In this document: in pieces, positions 17,542-27,447 of the stretch
How positions within the stretch are numbered: the first letter of the stretch is position 1
Layout: each line of letters begins with the position of its first letter
Source: Bdellovibrionales bacterium
Lineage (GTDB): Bacteria; Bdellovibrionota; Bdellovibrionia; Bdellovibrionales; JAMPXM01
Assembly (NCBI GenBank): GCA_016713885.1
Contig: JADJOF010000001.1
Span: 868,001 to 932,000 of the forward strand
DNA length: 64,000 bases
Direction of reading: 5' to 3'
The notes under the pieces: model-generated
The model's input: the letters and a program-made list of their open reading frames with translations, nothing else
What the model was told of the DNA's origin: nothing
The model's database searches: none
Position numbers and translations under genes: made by a program

Positions 17542-20463
17542 TCAGTGCGTGTCAGTCGGCCGTTCGGGCCATAGAGCGCGCCAATCCGATCGAGTGGCGG
17601 GCGAATCACCTTGTAGGCTGGCGAGCACGGTTCTTGAGACCTCAACTTTTTCAAGTGCCGTCTCGGAGAGAACCGTGCCGCAGGCCTCGATGATCGAGTC
17701 TTGAACCAAGTGATGACACTGGTAGATATCGTGTGGACGACCGCACTTTGAGTGCTTGCGCACGGCGAGGGCCTCTTGTCGAACGCCCAACACTGAGCCG
17801 ATGTTGTCGAGTAGTCCCGGTTCGCCGTCATGAACGGAAACGCAGGGAACGCGACGACCAGCGACGAGGACAAGCTCGGGGCCATGGCCGTTAGTGAAGT
17901 CGCTTGCGACCAAGTGCAAGTTGGCGTTGAGACCAAGGCGCTCTTTGAGGAGCGAGTAATCGTTCTCATGCGCTTGAACACCGAGCGCGAGATCGCTCGA
18001 CGTGATCACAATGACGTTTGCGTAGATGCCGCGGCGAAGAAGAGTATCACTTGCTTTGAGTGCCTCTGTTGCGAGTGCGCCCATTGCAAAAATGTTCACA
18101 ACATTGTCGCCAGGCTCGTAGCCGGCATATCCGCGGTAGTCCACAAGATAGTAGGCGCCGGCGAGGACATCCTGATGAATCGCTTCGAACATTTCATCTT
18201 CGCTCACGGTGGCGATCTGCGCTTCGTCGACCGCGCCTGGCATCTCAAAACCTGTCGCGTGCAGAAGTGCCGAGGCGTCTTGCTTGAAGCGGCGCTGACG
18301 CCGCAGATACTGTGCGAACATCTTTGCTCAACGCCACGAGTGACACCGCGGATAACAACGCCGGTGCGGCCGATGTTGTCGCCGGTCATATGGCGACGAA
18401 TGGAATCTGAGAGAATCCACTCGAGCTCTTGGCAGAAGAACGGTTCCCAGGTGATCTGATTTGGAATCTGGAAGTCTGACTTCCAGCCGTGCTGTGCCCC
18501 TTCGGGAGACAGCGTAATGCCAGACGGTGTTCCAACCAGGATGAAGCTCGATTTCCAGTACACGTTGTAGAAGTACTGATCGTGCGCGCGCTTGATGAAG
18601 AAGTCGTAGACGGTCATGAGCGGCAAAATCGGGATTCCGAGGTATTCGCGAATTTTCCCATAGGAGCCGACACACGACATGACGTTGCCTTCGGCAATTT
18701 CAAAACGGATGAATCGATCCGAATTGTCTTCTCCGGGAACAAGATCAGGAAGTTTTTTATCTTTAACGCCAAGCTCGGTTTCGATGTCGGTTACAACCGG
18801 AGCGCCAAAGATTTTTCCGTCCATGGCGGGATTCAAGTTGGTCGAAGTGCCGACGTCAGGCGCCATCGTGACCATGAGTTCCGCCGGAATCTTCCAAGCC
18901 CGCTCGTCGGCGGGCAACGGTTTTGCTCCGTCTTTTCCGTCAACTGGCGTATTGGCGATTCGTGTGAGTTTTGCCGTGCACTGACCGAGCATCCACTGCG
19001 TGTGTGGATACTGCGCCATTTTTAGCGATATGCCCATCGACATCGGAATTTCGCCGTTCTCTTGCATGCGCTTTTGGAACTGCGACCAGTTCTTTTCCTT
19101 CAGCTCATGTTGAGCCTTAATGTCGGAGTACAGCGTGTCACCGCGAGCGGCGAGATAGGCACCTTCTGCGGTATCGGCTGAAAACCCTTCGAAATAGCGG
19201 CCGTCAGCAAGCTGTCCATTTTTATCAAACGACAATTCCTGTGCGCGGCGCAGTTCGTCGATCTCCTCTTGTGTCGGGAGGGCCGAGTGATTGCCAGGCG
19301 AAGCGGCGCTGCGAAGGCCCCAACCTTTTTAAGGTGTGGGCGATGATCATCGTCGGTTTGCGCTTGTTCTCTTTGGATTTGAGCATCGCCTGTGCAAGCG
19401 CAATGATGTCATGTCCGCCGAAGTCTCGGAAGGCCCAGTAAAGCTCAGTATCGCTGACGGCCTCAAGGAACGCCTTGAGGTTCGGGTGCGATTTGAGGAG
19501 CCCCTTGCGAAGGGCCGCATAGTCTTGGACGAGCAGCAGTGACTGTAGTTCATAATCCTGCAGCTGATTTTCTAAAAGATCTTGGAAGACTTCTCCGCCA
19601 GGGCGCTTGAACAGCTCCAAGCGCTTGTGGCCGTGACGAACCTGAATCACGTCCCAGCCGTTGGCGACCATTGTCCGCTCGATACGCTTATCGTCGGTCC
19701 CATTCATGATTTCTTTATTGGTGATGCGATGACCGTCGAGTGACTGGCGATTGTAGTCGATGATCCATGTGAGATTGCCAAGCTCGCGCTCTGCAAAGTC
19801 AGGAATTGCTTCGTAAACAGAGCCTTCGCGGAATTCAGAGTCGCCAAGGATCGACCAGAAGTGCGCCTCTGGAACGTCATAGCCGTGATCTTTTGCGAAG
19901 CGATAGGCGTGAGCCAGATAACCGGCATTCACTGGTGGAATGCCGACAGTCCCGGTCGGCAAGAAGCCGTGGTGATCGGAATCATAGGCCGAGTGATAGG
20001 ATTGAAACACAGGCTCGCCATTTTCAGCGAACTTGCGAAGTCCTTCCATAGCCTGATCCATCTCGTCCTGCGAAAGGCGATCGAGATTCTGTCCCAAGAA
20101 CTCAACCGGATGCCCGTGATGGCCGCCGTTCTTGAGCATGAGTTTCATCAGGTAGTTATACGAGTGATCGACCGGGGCCGCGTGTGGTTTGTTGGCGATG
20201 TAATCGAAACCCGACTTTACGATCAGATGGAGCGCACCGGTAATGTGCAGAGCACTGGCGCAGGCCGCTGGGTGTCCTCCTGTTTTGGGATCGCCCTTTT
20301 CCTTTTCGGCTCGTTTATTGGCGAGCCAAATCATCTGAGTTGTTAAGTAATGTGCTCGGCCGCAAATGCGGTCCAGAACCTCTTTTGGCGCGCGGATCGG
20401 AGACTTCGAAAGATCTTTTTCTTTCTTGGTCGCGGATTCGCGGGCAGAAGGTTTCGAAGACAC
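17542..20463 (-). CDS. aceE: pyruvate dehydrogenase E1 component, homodimeric AceE type (two frameshifts)
   Basis: Thiamine-diphosphate enzyme that decarboxylates pyruvate and acetylates the E2 lipoyl group. Read in three pieces, restored to about 973 residues (E. coli AceE has 887). N-terminal piece: GGHPAACASALHITGALH, the TPP-binding WSILGDSEFREG with DYNRQSLDGH, and TMIIAHTLK. An extra A at 19326-19330 breaks the frame; removal gives HTLKGWGLRSAASPGNHSA. A missing A at 18323-18325 breaks it again; addition gives RGVEQKMFAQYLRRQ. The third piece holds the C-terminal domain with NVVNIFAMGALATEAL. The start is ATG 20463. Its E2/E3 partners are probably those at 39-42 kb. Confidence 0.88.
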
Positions 20464-20661
20464 GGCTTCCTCCCCGCTAAGTTGTTAGTTCCCAAAGTTT
20501 AAGGCCAAATCGATGGCTTAAGCTATTGGAGCAAAAGGTCTATCAGGACCTCTTGCACACTTCAACTTATCGGCAAATGCCGCGGCTGGATAAGTCCGGC
20601 AGGGCCTGAGAAGCAATGTATCAATTTGGGGCGCGAACTGGTCCTAGTTGTGTTGGTCCGA

Positions 20662-21604
20662 TCAGTTAGCCGAGGTGCGGTGACGAAAGACAGAGACCCC
20701 GGCCCGAGCGGCCGTCAGCCAGCTGAGAAGTCGCCGTGCGGTGGCGTCGTTGAGAAAGAGCAAGAGTGCCGAAATGCTCACGAGTTGGATCACTCCCAAT
20801 CTTAAGAAGACGATCATTCCGATGTGCATGCCGATCCCGAGCGCAACGATCACATTGGTACACCGGGGCCACCAAATGAAAGTGGAAAGCAGGAGCTGTA
20901 TGAAAAGTACTGCGTAGGTCATGGCGGCCACGAGAGGTGGCGACGAAGCGATAAACTGGATGACTGTAGAGTCGGGCGCAAATCGCGCCAGATGGTCGAG
21001 GTTGAGGATGTAGTAAAGGGCTGTTCCGTCGCGCCACCAGAATGAATGAGTTTGCTGGAGAGTGTGAGGAGGTAGACGATTGAAATGTTCAGTTTTGCAA
21101 CCGAAGGACAAATGAGGGTGGATTTGAGTGATCTCTCGATCGCAGAATCGAAAAGTAGCGGTCAGCTGGCGATAGAATGATGAACAGAAGAAGCACTGAG
21201 CTATAGGTGTTTCCGATGTATTGGAAAAGTGGATTGCGCAAATTGAGAAGTTCGCTGACGAGAAGGGCGACGGCAGCGGCGGCCTTGGTTTTGATGCCAA
21301 GGCAGAGCGCAATCAGCGCAAGTACAAGTGCGATCTGGGCACTGTGCAGCCAGAGGTCGTTCGACCAAAGTGTCTTGAGGGCCGTCGCTATTGTCTGGCC
21401 CTGTGGAGAATCGAGGTAGGGGGCGAGAACATTTTCGGCTCGAATAACTGGGTTCTCAGAACCATAGAACTCGGGCGCATATTGGAATCGAAAAACGGCG
21501 TCGACTAAAAGTGATAGTCCTAAACCGATCCGCAACAGGCTCCATTGAGCTTGAGGTCTGCTCTCAAAGAGAAAATCGAGAGACAGTTCGAATCGCCGTT
21601 TCAC
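20662..21604 (-). CDS. HTTM-domain integral membrane protein (two frameshifts)
   Basis: Multi-spanning protein of the HTTM family, related to vitamin K-dependent gamma-carboxylase but usually of unknown function in bacteria. Restored length is about 314 residues. The N-terminal half has helices around LLRIGLGLSLLVDAVF, AQIALVLALIALCLGI and the signature RNPLFQYIGNTYSSVLLL. Frameshifts at the T-run 21093-21096 and at 21041-21042 separate it from SFWWRDGTALYYILN and the remaining helices. Adding one base at each gives an intervening helix LNISIVYLLTLSSKL. The ATG overlaps the stop of the upstream partner gene (ATGA). Confidence 0.78.
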
Positions 21605-22133
21605 TCTAACCCCAAATTTTTTCGAGAGTATGGTCGCAAGGGAATAGTTTCTAGACTGCGATCACGGATGACTCCGGTTTCAACGAACTCCTCATAGGGT
21701 CGGTCGTTGATCCCCCAAAAAAATGAGATTGAATTGAAGCTGATTCCAGTTCTGACCTTCTTTAGTCCTAAAAAAGTATCGAGCAAGATCGGTGCGGGCG
21801 CGATCCGCGCTCTTACCGGTATTGGCTCGCGCAATGAGACGCCAATACTGCGAGTTGATTCCCAGTACGTCGACGGGGTGATGAGGGATGAAGTTGACTG
21901 GCGAGGTATGGCCATTTTGATCGATAGCGGTGACGGTAGTGGAGAACAAGTCCCCTCTTCGGGTTGAAGAACATGTCCCAGTTTTGATAAAGCCTGAGGT
22001 TTTTCAGTGTCTGCGATGCTCAAGCGTAGGTTTCAGGCGCATAGGTAAGGGCAACGTGCGAGCTCAGCAGGAGCAGCGCGAGATAGGTCGACGCAAGGAC
22101 GACAAGAATGCATCTTGAAGCGGTTTTGGCCAT
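21601..22133 (-). CDS. HTTM-associated membrane-anchored protein (disrupted)
   Basis: Partner of the HTTM protein, translationally coupled to it. An N-terminal membrane helix (RCILVVLASTYLALLLLSSH) is followed by LRLYQNWDMFFNP, a motif common in proteins next to or fused with HTTM domains, and a C-terminal region with VDVLGINSQYWRLIARANTG. The reading frame has an in-frame TGA at 22020-22022 and two extra bases, at the C-run 21952-21955 and the A-run 21717-21723. Corrected length is about 176 residues. Whether this is decay or base-calling error is open; three hits in 530 bases is the densest damage in the window. Confidence 0.6.
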
Positions 22134-22171
22134 CTTCGTACATATTAAACGCATTGGCGTCGAATAAGGAA

Positions 22172-23155
22172 CTAGGCCTCGAGAACAAAATCCCAGCGGA
22201 TTTTGATCGTTCCGTCTTCCTCGACGATACCTTTCGGCGGATTGGGGAAGGGGGCGGCGGCACGAAACGCCTCGATGGCGGCGTCATCCAAGTCGCGGAC
22301 GCCGGACTGACTGACGACCTGAACTCCAATCAAAGTTCCTTTGTCGTTTAAGATGATGATCACTTTGGTGATCTTGTTGCCGCCATCGCTGGCGATGGTG
22401 CGCCCTTGTCGAACGATGCGCTCGAACTTCTCTTTGATCTTCGGCTCCCAATACTGGCGGAGCTTGTCCTTAATTCGATTGTAGTAGGAGTAGTACATGA
22501 ACTCGCGAGTCGAGAGCATGGTTTCCATTCCTGTCGCGACGTCTTTGAGATGATCGTCGGTCGCAGACACCTCGTGACCGTCGCCGGGCCGCGAGGGATC
22601 GGGCACGGTGGGGAGCTTGCGGAATGTTGGTGCGAAGGCTTGCAAACCAGTTTTGGGTTTGGCGCGATCATTCATGTCTTCGCTGCCAAACTCAAAGTCG
22701 CTGTTCTCGTCCGTTAAAAGGGCCGACTTGGACTTGGCTTCAGCGGGCTCTTTGGCTTGCGCCTGTTTGGACTCAACAACAGGTTCGGGCGCCGGCGAAA
22801 CCGATTGCGGTTTGCCGCCTTGTCCAGCGTCGTTTTTAAATGCGCCGACTTTAGCGGCTCGAGTTTCGCGCTCAATACGTTGGTTGTTGCGGCTTAAGTA
22901 TTTGGCTTTCGGATCGATCTCGTCGTTGAGTGGCTTTTCGTCCGACTCCACGATCTGTCCCATCGGTTTGGTGACCGCCGGAGCCTGTGCCTGCAATATT
23001 TGAATTTCCTCGGGCGAAAGAAGCACGACTTCAGTCGAGGACTTGCGGTGCTCGGGAGCGGTTCCGGTCAGAGTCAGGCCGCCTCCAAAAAGCGCGTGAA
23101 GGAGGAACGAGCCAAGCAGGGCCAGCGCAAATCGCTTGCGAAAGTCCAGTTTCAT
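22172..23155 (-). CDS. TonB-like energy-transducing protein
   Basis: A 327-residue inner-membrane protein. One N-terminal helix (FALALLGSFLLHALFGGGL, with the TonB-type Ser/His face) is followed by ~190 residues of polar periplasmic linker. The C-terminal TonB domain has YYNRIKDKLRQYWEP, ITKVIIILNDKGTLIGVQVV, SGVRDLDDAAIEAFRAAAPF, and ends in IRWDFVLEA. It should couple an ExbB-ExbD motor to outer-membrane receptors; no receptor is nearby and the only ExbBD pairs are at 49-50 and 54-55 kb. It is divergent from the PP2C gene and upstream of the HTTM pair. Confidence 0.87.
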   Translation of the reverse strand: MKLDFRKRFALALLGSFLLHALFGGGLTLTGTAPEHRKSSTEVVLLSPEEIQILQAQAPAVTKPMGQIVESDEKPLNDEIDPKAKYLSRNNQRIERETRAAKVGAFKNDAGQGGKPQSVSPAPEPVVESKQAQAKEPAEAKSKSALLTDENSDFEFGSEDMNDRAKPKTGLQAFAPTFRKLPTVPDPSRPGDGHEVSATDDHLKDVATGMETMLSTREFMYYSYYNRIKDKLRQYWEPKIKEKFERIVRQGRTIASDGGNKITKVIIILNDKGTLIGVQVVSQSGVRDLDDAAIEAFRAAAPFPNPPKGIVEEDGTIKIRWDFVLEA

Positions 23156-23260
23156 TCAGCCTCCTCTCTCCTACTCTTATCGGCTGAAATTCGACCTTCT
23201 GGAGTCCGGGCTAGTCGGAATTGGTAGCGTTTAGGGAGCAGTCCTCGGTATCCTTAGGGA

Positions 23261-24001
23261 GTGAAGCTGAAGGTATTTTGCCAAACAGACGTGGGTCTGC
23301 GTCGCGAGCGCAACGAGGACTCATACCTCTACGACGAGGACATCGGGCTTTTTTGCGTCGCTGACGGCATGGGCGGTCATCGCGGCGGTGAAGTTGCGTC
23401 GAGTTTGGCCGTCAAAACGATGCTGGAGTTTGTTCGCAACTCCAAAACGCAGAGCCGCAAGTACGGCGCTCGCGAGCTCTTGGTGCGGGGCTATGAAGAG
23501 GCGTCGGCGAAAATTTTTGATAAGAGCCACATTGAGAGTCCTGAGTTGCATGGAATGGGGACAACACTGGTCACAGCGTATCGTCATGGCGATAGCCTGT
23601 TTATCGGCAATGTTGGTGATTCGCGGGCTTACCTGTTCTGTAATGAAAAACTCTGGCAAATGACTGAAGATCACTCTTTGATCAATGAGCAGCTTCGGGC
23701 GGGGCTCATCACAGAAGCGGATCTTCCGCGACTGACCAATCGGAACGTGATCACTCGAAGCGTGGGCTTTGAGCGCGAGGTCCAGGTCGACATTATTGAG
23801 CGGCCCATGGCGATCGGTGACTTCTATCTGATGTGTTCGGACGGGTTATCGGGTTTGATCGACGACTCGCTGATTCGCACAATTATAGTGAAGCATGGTA
23901 TTGAACGGGTTGAGGCGATTGTGGCGGAGTGCATCACGGAGGCCAAAAAGGCCGGCGGTGATGACAACGTCACCGTGATGGTTATGGCCGTAACCGCTTA
24001 A
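23261..24001 (+). CDS. PP2C-family serine/threonine protein phosphatase
   Basis: Cytosolic metal-dependent phosphatase of the bacterial Stp/PrpC type, 246 residues, which reverses Ser/Thr phosphorylation. Metal and catalytic motifs are TDVGLRRERNEDSYL, CVADGMGGHRGGEVAS, GMGTTLVTAY, NVGDSRAYL, YLMCSDGLSGLI and KAGGDDNVTVMV, all intact. GTG is the start; there is no better upstream codon. A matching Ser/Thr kinase is not in the window, but FHA proteins at 58-63 kb would be readers of the same signal. Confidence 0.94.
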   Translation: MKLKVFCQTDVGLRRERNEDSYLYDEDIGLFCVADGMGGHRGGEVASSLAVKTMLEFVRNSKTQSRKYGARELLVRGYEEASAKIFDKSHIESPELHGMGTTLVTAYRHGDSLFIGNVGDSRAYLFCNEKLWQMTEDHSLINEQLRAGLITEADLPRLTNRNVITRSVGFEREVQVDIIERPMAIGDFYLMCSDGLSGLIDDSLIRTIIVKHGIERVEAIVAECITEAKKAGGDDNVTVMVMAVTA

Positions 24002-24137
24002 AATCGATTTGGCGATACTTCTGCGCTGCGTTTTGACCATTTTCGACGTTACGCGCTATCGGTTTTAGGACAGATTGGTTCAGACCGATACGTGAGATGT
24101 GATTGCAGAGCTGGCAATTGAGAGAAGGACGAAGACG

Positions 24138-25202
24138 ATGTCTCGGAAAAAAGCCGATCCTAACCATGACCAGGGAAACCGCAAAACGGTGACCTTCCTC
24201 ATGGTCACGAATCGTCGCGGTAAAACCAGCAGTCTGACGTTATCAGATGGATGGTTAAAGGCGCTGGTCAGCATGGGGCTCGTTCTTTCGGTTATTGGTG
24301 CTGCTGCGATTGTCGACTACATGGGTCTACTGGGTGCGAGTATCGAGAACCGCCGTCTGCGTGCGGAGAACACTCGCCTGCGCGAACAGTTTCAGGTTGT
24401 CGAGGGTAAGCTCAACGCGCTTGAAGGCAGTCTAGAGCGCGTTCGTGGCTTTGTGACCAAACTCAAGTTGATCACGAATATTGAAACAGAAGATCGTTCA
24501 TTGAAACTCGCGTTGGGGCCGAATCCCCGTCCGGGGCAGCCGATTGGTGGGGCTGAAACGGTCGCCGTTGGCCGTGGTCCGGCTGGCTTGGCAGTTCCGC
24601 CTCCGGGTTATAGCGGGGCCGAGCAAGACGCGGTGTTTTTTAAAGCGCCAGCTCCGGATGAATCCGTCGGCGAAGTGGCGTCGGAGCAGGCGCGTGACTA
24701 CGCGTCGCTTGCAATTCGGATCGACTCGGCCGTTCAAGAGGTTGGAATTCGTGAACAGGGTGTCCTCGAGCTTTGGGAGTCGCTCTCTGAGCGTCAGAAC
24801 CTGTTGGCTGCAACACCGAGTATTAAGCCTGTTCGCGGTTGGTTTACCTCAAAGTTTGGATATCGAATCTCGCCCTTTACGAGCAAGCCGGTTATGCACG
24901 CGGGCTTGGATGTCGCCGCAGCGCCAGGTTCGCCGATTTACGCGCCGGCTGACGGTGTCGTGAGTTTTGCGGGCTATGATCCTGGTTACGGTAAACTGGT
25001 GTCGATCGATCACGGCTACGGCGTGGTCACTCGCTTCGGTCACACGTCGCAGATCTACGTTGAGCTTGGTCAGAAAATCAAACGCCGCGACATCATCGCA
25101 GCTGTTGGAACCACCGGTCGCTCAACTGGACCGCATTTGCATTACGAAGTTCGGGTGAACGATGTGCCGGTCGATCCCGGCAACTATATTCTCGACGAGT
25201 GA
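24138..25202 (+). CDS. M23-family metallopeptidase with N-terminal membrane anchor
   Basis: Envelope protein predicted to cut peptidoglycan peptides. From ATG 24138 (after AGAAGGA) it has 354 residues: a basic tail, a membrane helix (ALVSMGLVLSVIGAAAIVDY), a coiled coil at ~75-115 (NRRLRAENTRLREQFQVVEG), a linker, and a LytM/M23 domain at the end. Zinc ligands are seen in HAGLDVAAAPG and GPHLHYEVRV. The frame is open from 24099, but the extra 13 residues lack a ribosome site. It is related to NlpD/EnvC-like and MepM-like hydrolases; the exact substrate is not determined. Confidence 0.92.
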   Translation: MSRKKADPNHDQGNRKTVTFLMVTNRRGKTSSLTLSDGWLKALVSMGLVLSVIGAAAIVDYMGLLGASIENRRLRAENTRLREQFQVVEGKLNALEGSLERVRGFVTKLKLITNIETEDRSLKLALGPNPRPGQPIGGAETVAVGRGPAGLAVPPPGYSGAEQDAVFFKAPAPDESVGEVASEQARDYASLAIRIDSAVQEVGIREQGVLELWESLSERQNLLAATPSIKPVRGWFTSKFGYRISPFTSKPVMHAGLDVAAAPGSPIYAPADGVVSFAGYDPGYGKLVSIDHGYGVVTRFGHTSQIYVELGQKIKRRDIIAAVGTTGRSTGPHLHYEVRVNDVPVDPGNYILDE

Positions 25203-25209
25203 TTCTTAG

Positions 25210-25941
25210 TTATTTTCCTTTTACGAGTTGAAGATCGTAGACCACGACGCTCTGGCTAGGCAGGCCAGGTCGGGCGCTTCCACCAAAGGCTTGGTCGGGC
25301 GAGATGTACACCATCCAGTGTGCGCCGTCTGGCATGAGACTTAGCGCTTTTCGAAGACCAGGTACGAGCACCGCCGCCTTAACTTCAACGCCGGTCGGGG
25401 GGCTTTGGTCGAAGACGGAGCCATCCGTTCGCTTCGCCTGATAGATGATGTTGAGAGTTGAGCGCTCTTTCGCGGTTGCCATCGGGCCTTTTGTTTCGCC
25501 AACGGGCTCAATAATGATACCGGGTGCGATTTCTCGAGCAGAGGGCTTTTGTTTGAGCGCTGCTATAAACTCGTTCGATCTTTTGAGTTCGGCGTCAGAC
25601 AGTTTTTGCTCGTTGGCGGCTTGCCGATTCTGGATACGGCTGAGGGCTGCGGCCCGCTCTGCCGGAGTGAGGGCGGAAGGTTCCTCTTTATCATTTGCCA
25701 GAGTTCCCTCTTTGAAGCCACGAGCGGCAACATCGCTGTCGAGCTGATCTTTGATGCGGTGAAGCTGATGACCGAGGACAAAGCCGACAGAGTAGCTTTC
25801 AGACTTTCGCTCGTTGCTCGCGCTCACCGAGGGCGGCAGAACTTTAAGGACAATGAAAGCGGCGGCTCCGGTTCCGACGGCCAAGAGGCTCCAGAGAGGA
25901 AGTCGAATCTCGCGAACCAAGAGTTCTTTTATAGCCGGCAT
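25210..25941 (-). CDS. FKBP-type peptidyl-prolyl isomerase, membrane-anchored
   Basis: Proline isomerase acting on envelope proteins, 243 residues from ATG 25941, which has GGAG at good distance. An N-terminal helix (LPLWSLLAVGTGAAAFIVL) anchors it. An FKBP_N-like helical dimerisation part follows (SYSVGFVLGHQLHRIKDQL), then the FKBP domain with DGSVFDQSPPTGVEV, LVPGLRKALSLMPDGAHW and the last strand VVVYDLQLV. The frame is open further upstream to 26091, but that region has no signal and overlaps the next gene's promoter. Confidence 0.9.
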   Translation of the reverse strand: MPAIKELLVREIRLPLWSLLAVGTGAAAFIVLKVLPPSVSASNERKSESYSVGFVLGHQLHRIKDQLDSDVAARGFKEGTLANDKEEPSALTPAERAAALSRIQNRQAANEQKLSDAELKRSNEFIAALKQKPSAREIAPGIIIEPVGETKGPMATAKERSTLNIIYQAKRTDGSVFDQSPPTGVEVKAAVLVPGLRKALSLMPDGAHWMVYISPDQAFGGSARPGLPSQSVVVYDLQLVKGK

Positions 25942-26089
25942 TTTATGTGCTCCATATGAATCAATCTGAGATGCTTCAAAAATGTTAACATGCCGTCGTC
26001 TCAGTTCAATACGCCGGCTGAACTCTGGACGGCTTTCTGCCGATAAGGACTTGTAGGAATGGCCTTTAGAAATTGGGCAGGAGGTCGGC

Positions 26090-26371
26090 ATGAGAAAAGC
26101 CTATGTTGCTGTCGGGATGGGCGCATTGCTCACCCTTAGTACAGGTTGTGGAAAGGCTCTTGAGGACTTTGTTCGGGTGAACAGGCCTCAGCCGGCGCAG
26201 CAGTTGCCGATCGGTCTCAGTACAACCAATGCGATCAAAATTTCTGCGGGCCAGACCTCGTCCGTTGGCGGCGATGTGGCGATGACGGCGAATGTGACCA
26301 TCACCGATCGTCCACTCGACGGTGGTGATGTAACGGCGCGGGTGTCAGTGAGTCGACAAAGACAGGAATAG
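26090..26371 (+). CDS. small lipoprotein of unknown function
   Basis: A 93-residue protein with a clear signal peptide and lipobox (TLSTGC at about residue 20) and a perfect AGGAGG ribosome site. The mature 70 residues are beta-prone (AIKISAGQTSSVGGDVAM) with no known domain. It ends just before a strong bidirectional terminator shared with rpsI. Confidence 0.72.
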   Translation: MRKAYVAVGMGALLTLSTGCGKALEDFVRVNRPQPAQQLPIGLSTTNAIKISAGQTSSVGGDVAMTANVTITDRPLDGGDVTARVSVSRQRQE

Positions 26372-26396
26372 CCTTCTCAAGAAAAAGCCTCCAAAA

Positions 26397-26433
26397 AGAA
26401 AAAGAGCTGTGGTTTCCCACAGCTCTTTTTTTT
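26397..26433. terminator. bidirectional rho-independent terminator
   Basis: Stem AAGAGCTGTGG / CCACAGCTCTT, loop TTTC, A-run on the left and eight T on the right. It ends the small lipoprotein gene on the plus strand and the rplM-rpsI transcript on the minus strand. Confidence 0.92.
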
Positions 26434-26488
26434 GACTGCTTCCAGTTTCTTGAACCGGGTTTCCCAGGAGGAAGCGATCGAATTGAGA

Positions 26489-26926
26489 TTAACGTTTCGA
26501 GTACTGGAAGCGACGACGAGCGCCAGCTTGGCCGTACTTTTTACGCTCAACCATACGAGGATCGCGAGTCAGGAAGCCCGCTTTCTTCAACGTTGGGCGG
26601 AGTGCTTCGTCAAAAGCGACGAGAGCGCGCGAAATGCCGTGGCGAATCGCGCCAGCCTGTCCGGTTTCGCCACCACCGGCAACGGTGATGTAGGCGTCGA
26701 ACTTGCCAGAGTTTGAAGTCATTGAGAACGGCTGGAGAATCATCATTCGCGAAGTACCTTTTGAAAGGTAGCCTTCAGCAGGGCGGCCGTTGATCACAAC
26801 TTTGCCTGCGCCTGGTTTCAGGAACACGCGAGCCGCGCTCGTTTTACGACGGCCAGTCGCGTAGAAGAACTTCGAGTTTTTAGATGCTTTAGGAGCTTTC
26901 GCAGCGGGAGTCTTAGCTGTTGACAT
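26489..26926 (-). CDS. rpsI: 30S ribosomal protein S9
   Basis: Small-subunit protein that reaches the P-site tRNA with its C-terminal tail. The 145 residues include an Ala/Lys-rich N-terminal extension of ~20 residues, then FFYATGRRKTSAARVFLKPG, VAGGGETGQAGAIRHGISRAL and the invariant end RRRFQYSKR. It is 9 bases downstream of rplM, the usual pairing. Confidence 0.98.
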   Translation of the reverse strand: MSTAKTPAAKAPKASKNSKFFYATGRRKTSAARVFLKPGAGKVVINGRPAEGYLSKGTSRMMILQPFSMTSNSGKFDAYITVAGGGETGQAGAIRHGISRALVAFDEALRPTLKKAGFLTRDPRMVERKKYGQAGARRRFQYSKR

Positions 26927-26935
26927 GCGCGTTCC

Positions 26936-27391
26936 TTACTTGATTTCGAGTGCTTGGGGCTTCTGGGCCGCGTGCGGATGAGTGGAACCCTTGTAAGCTT
27001 TGAGTTTAGTCAAAAGCTGACGCGAGAGTTTGTTCTTTGGGAGCATACCTTTTACGGCGTCTTCAACAACAAACGCAGGATCCTTTTCGAGCATCTCGCG
27101 AGCAGTGAGAGACTTCAGCGATCCGAAGAAGCGCGAGTGGCGGTAGTACCGCTTCACATCGAGTTTCGTTCCAGACATCTGAACTTTTTCGGCATTGATC
27201 ACAACGACGAAATCACCCGTGTCTTGGTTGGGTGTGAATTGCGGTTTGTGTTTACCGCGAAGAACGCGTGCGATTTCAGTAGAGATACGACCGATGCTTT
27301 TTCCTGACGCATCGACAATCCACCACTGGCGAGGTACTTCGCCTTCGTCGCCAACTTTGGGAGCGTTATATGTTCCGTTTGCTAGTGCCAT
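26936..27391 (-). CDS. rplM: 50S ribosomal protein L13
   Basis: Early-assembly large-subunit protein, 151 residues. Recognisable segments are WWIVDASGKSIGRISTEIAR, LRGKHKPQFTPNQDTGDFVV, KRYYRHSRFFG and VKGMLPKNKLSRQLLTKLKA. It is first gene of the rplM-rpsI operon; truA lies 56 bases upstream of it... on the minus strand truA follows the terminator-free region after 27448, so transcription could run from truA into rplM. Confidence 0.98.
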   Translation of the reverse strand: MALANGTYNAPKVGDEGEVPRQWWIVDASGKSIGRISTEIARVLRGKHKPQFTPNQDTGDFVVVINAEKVQMSGTKLDVKRYYRHSRFFGSLKSLTAREMLEKDPAFVVEDAVKGMLPKNKLSRQLLTKLKAYKGSTHPHAAQKPQALEIK

Positions 27392-27447
27392 CTTGAAAGC
27401 CTTATTCCAACCATTCGGTTTTTCAGTTTCGCAAAGAACTCATGGAT

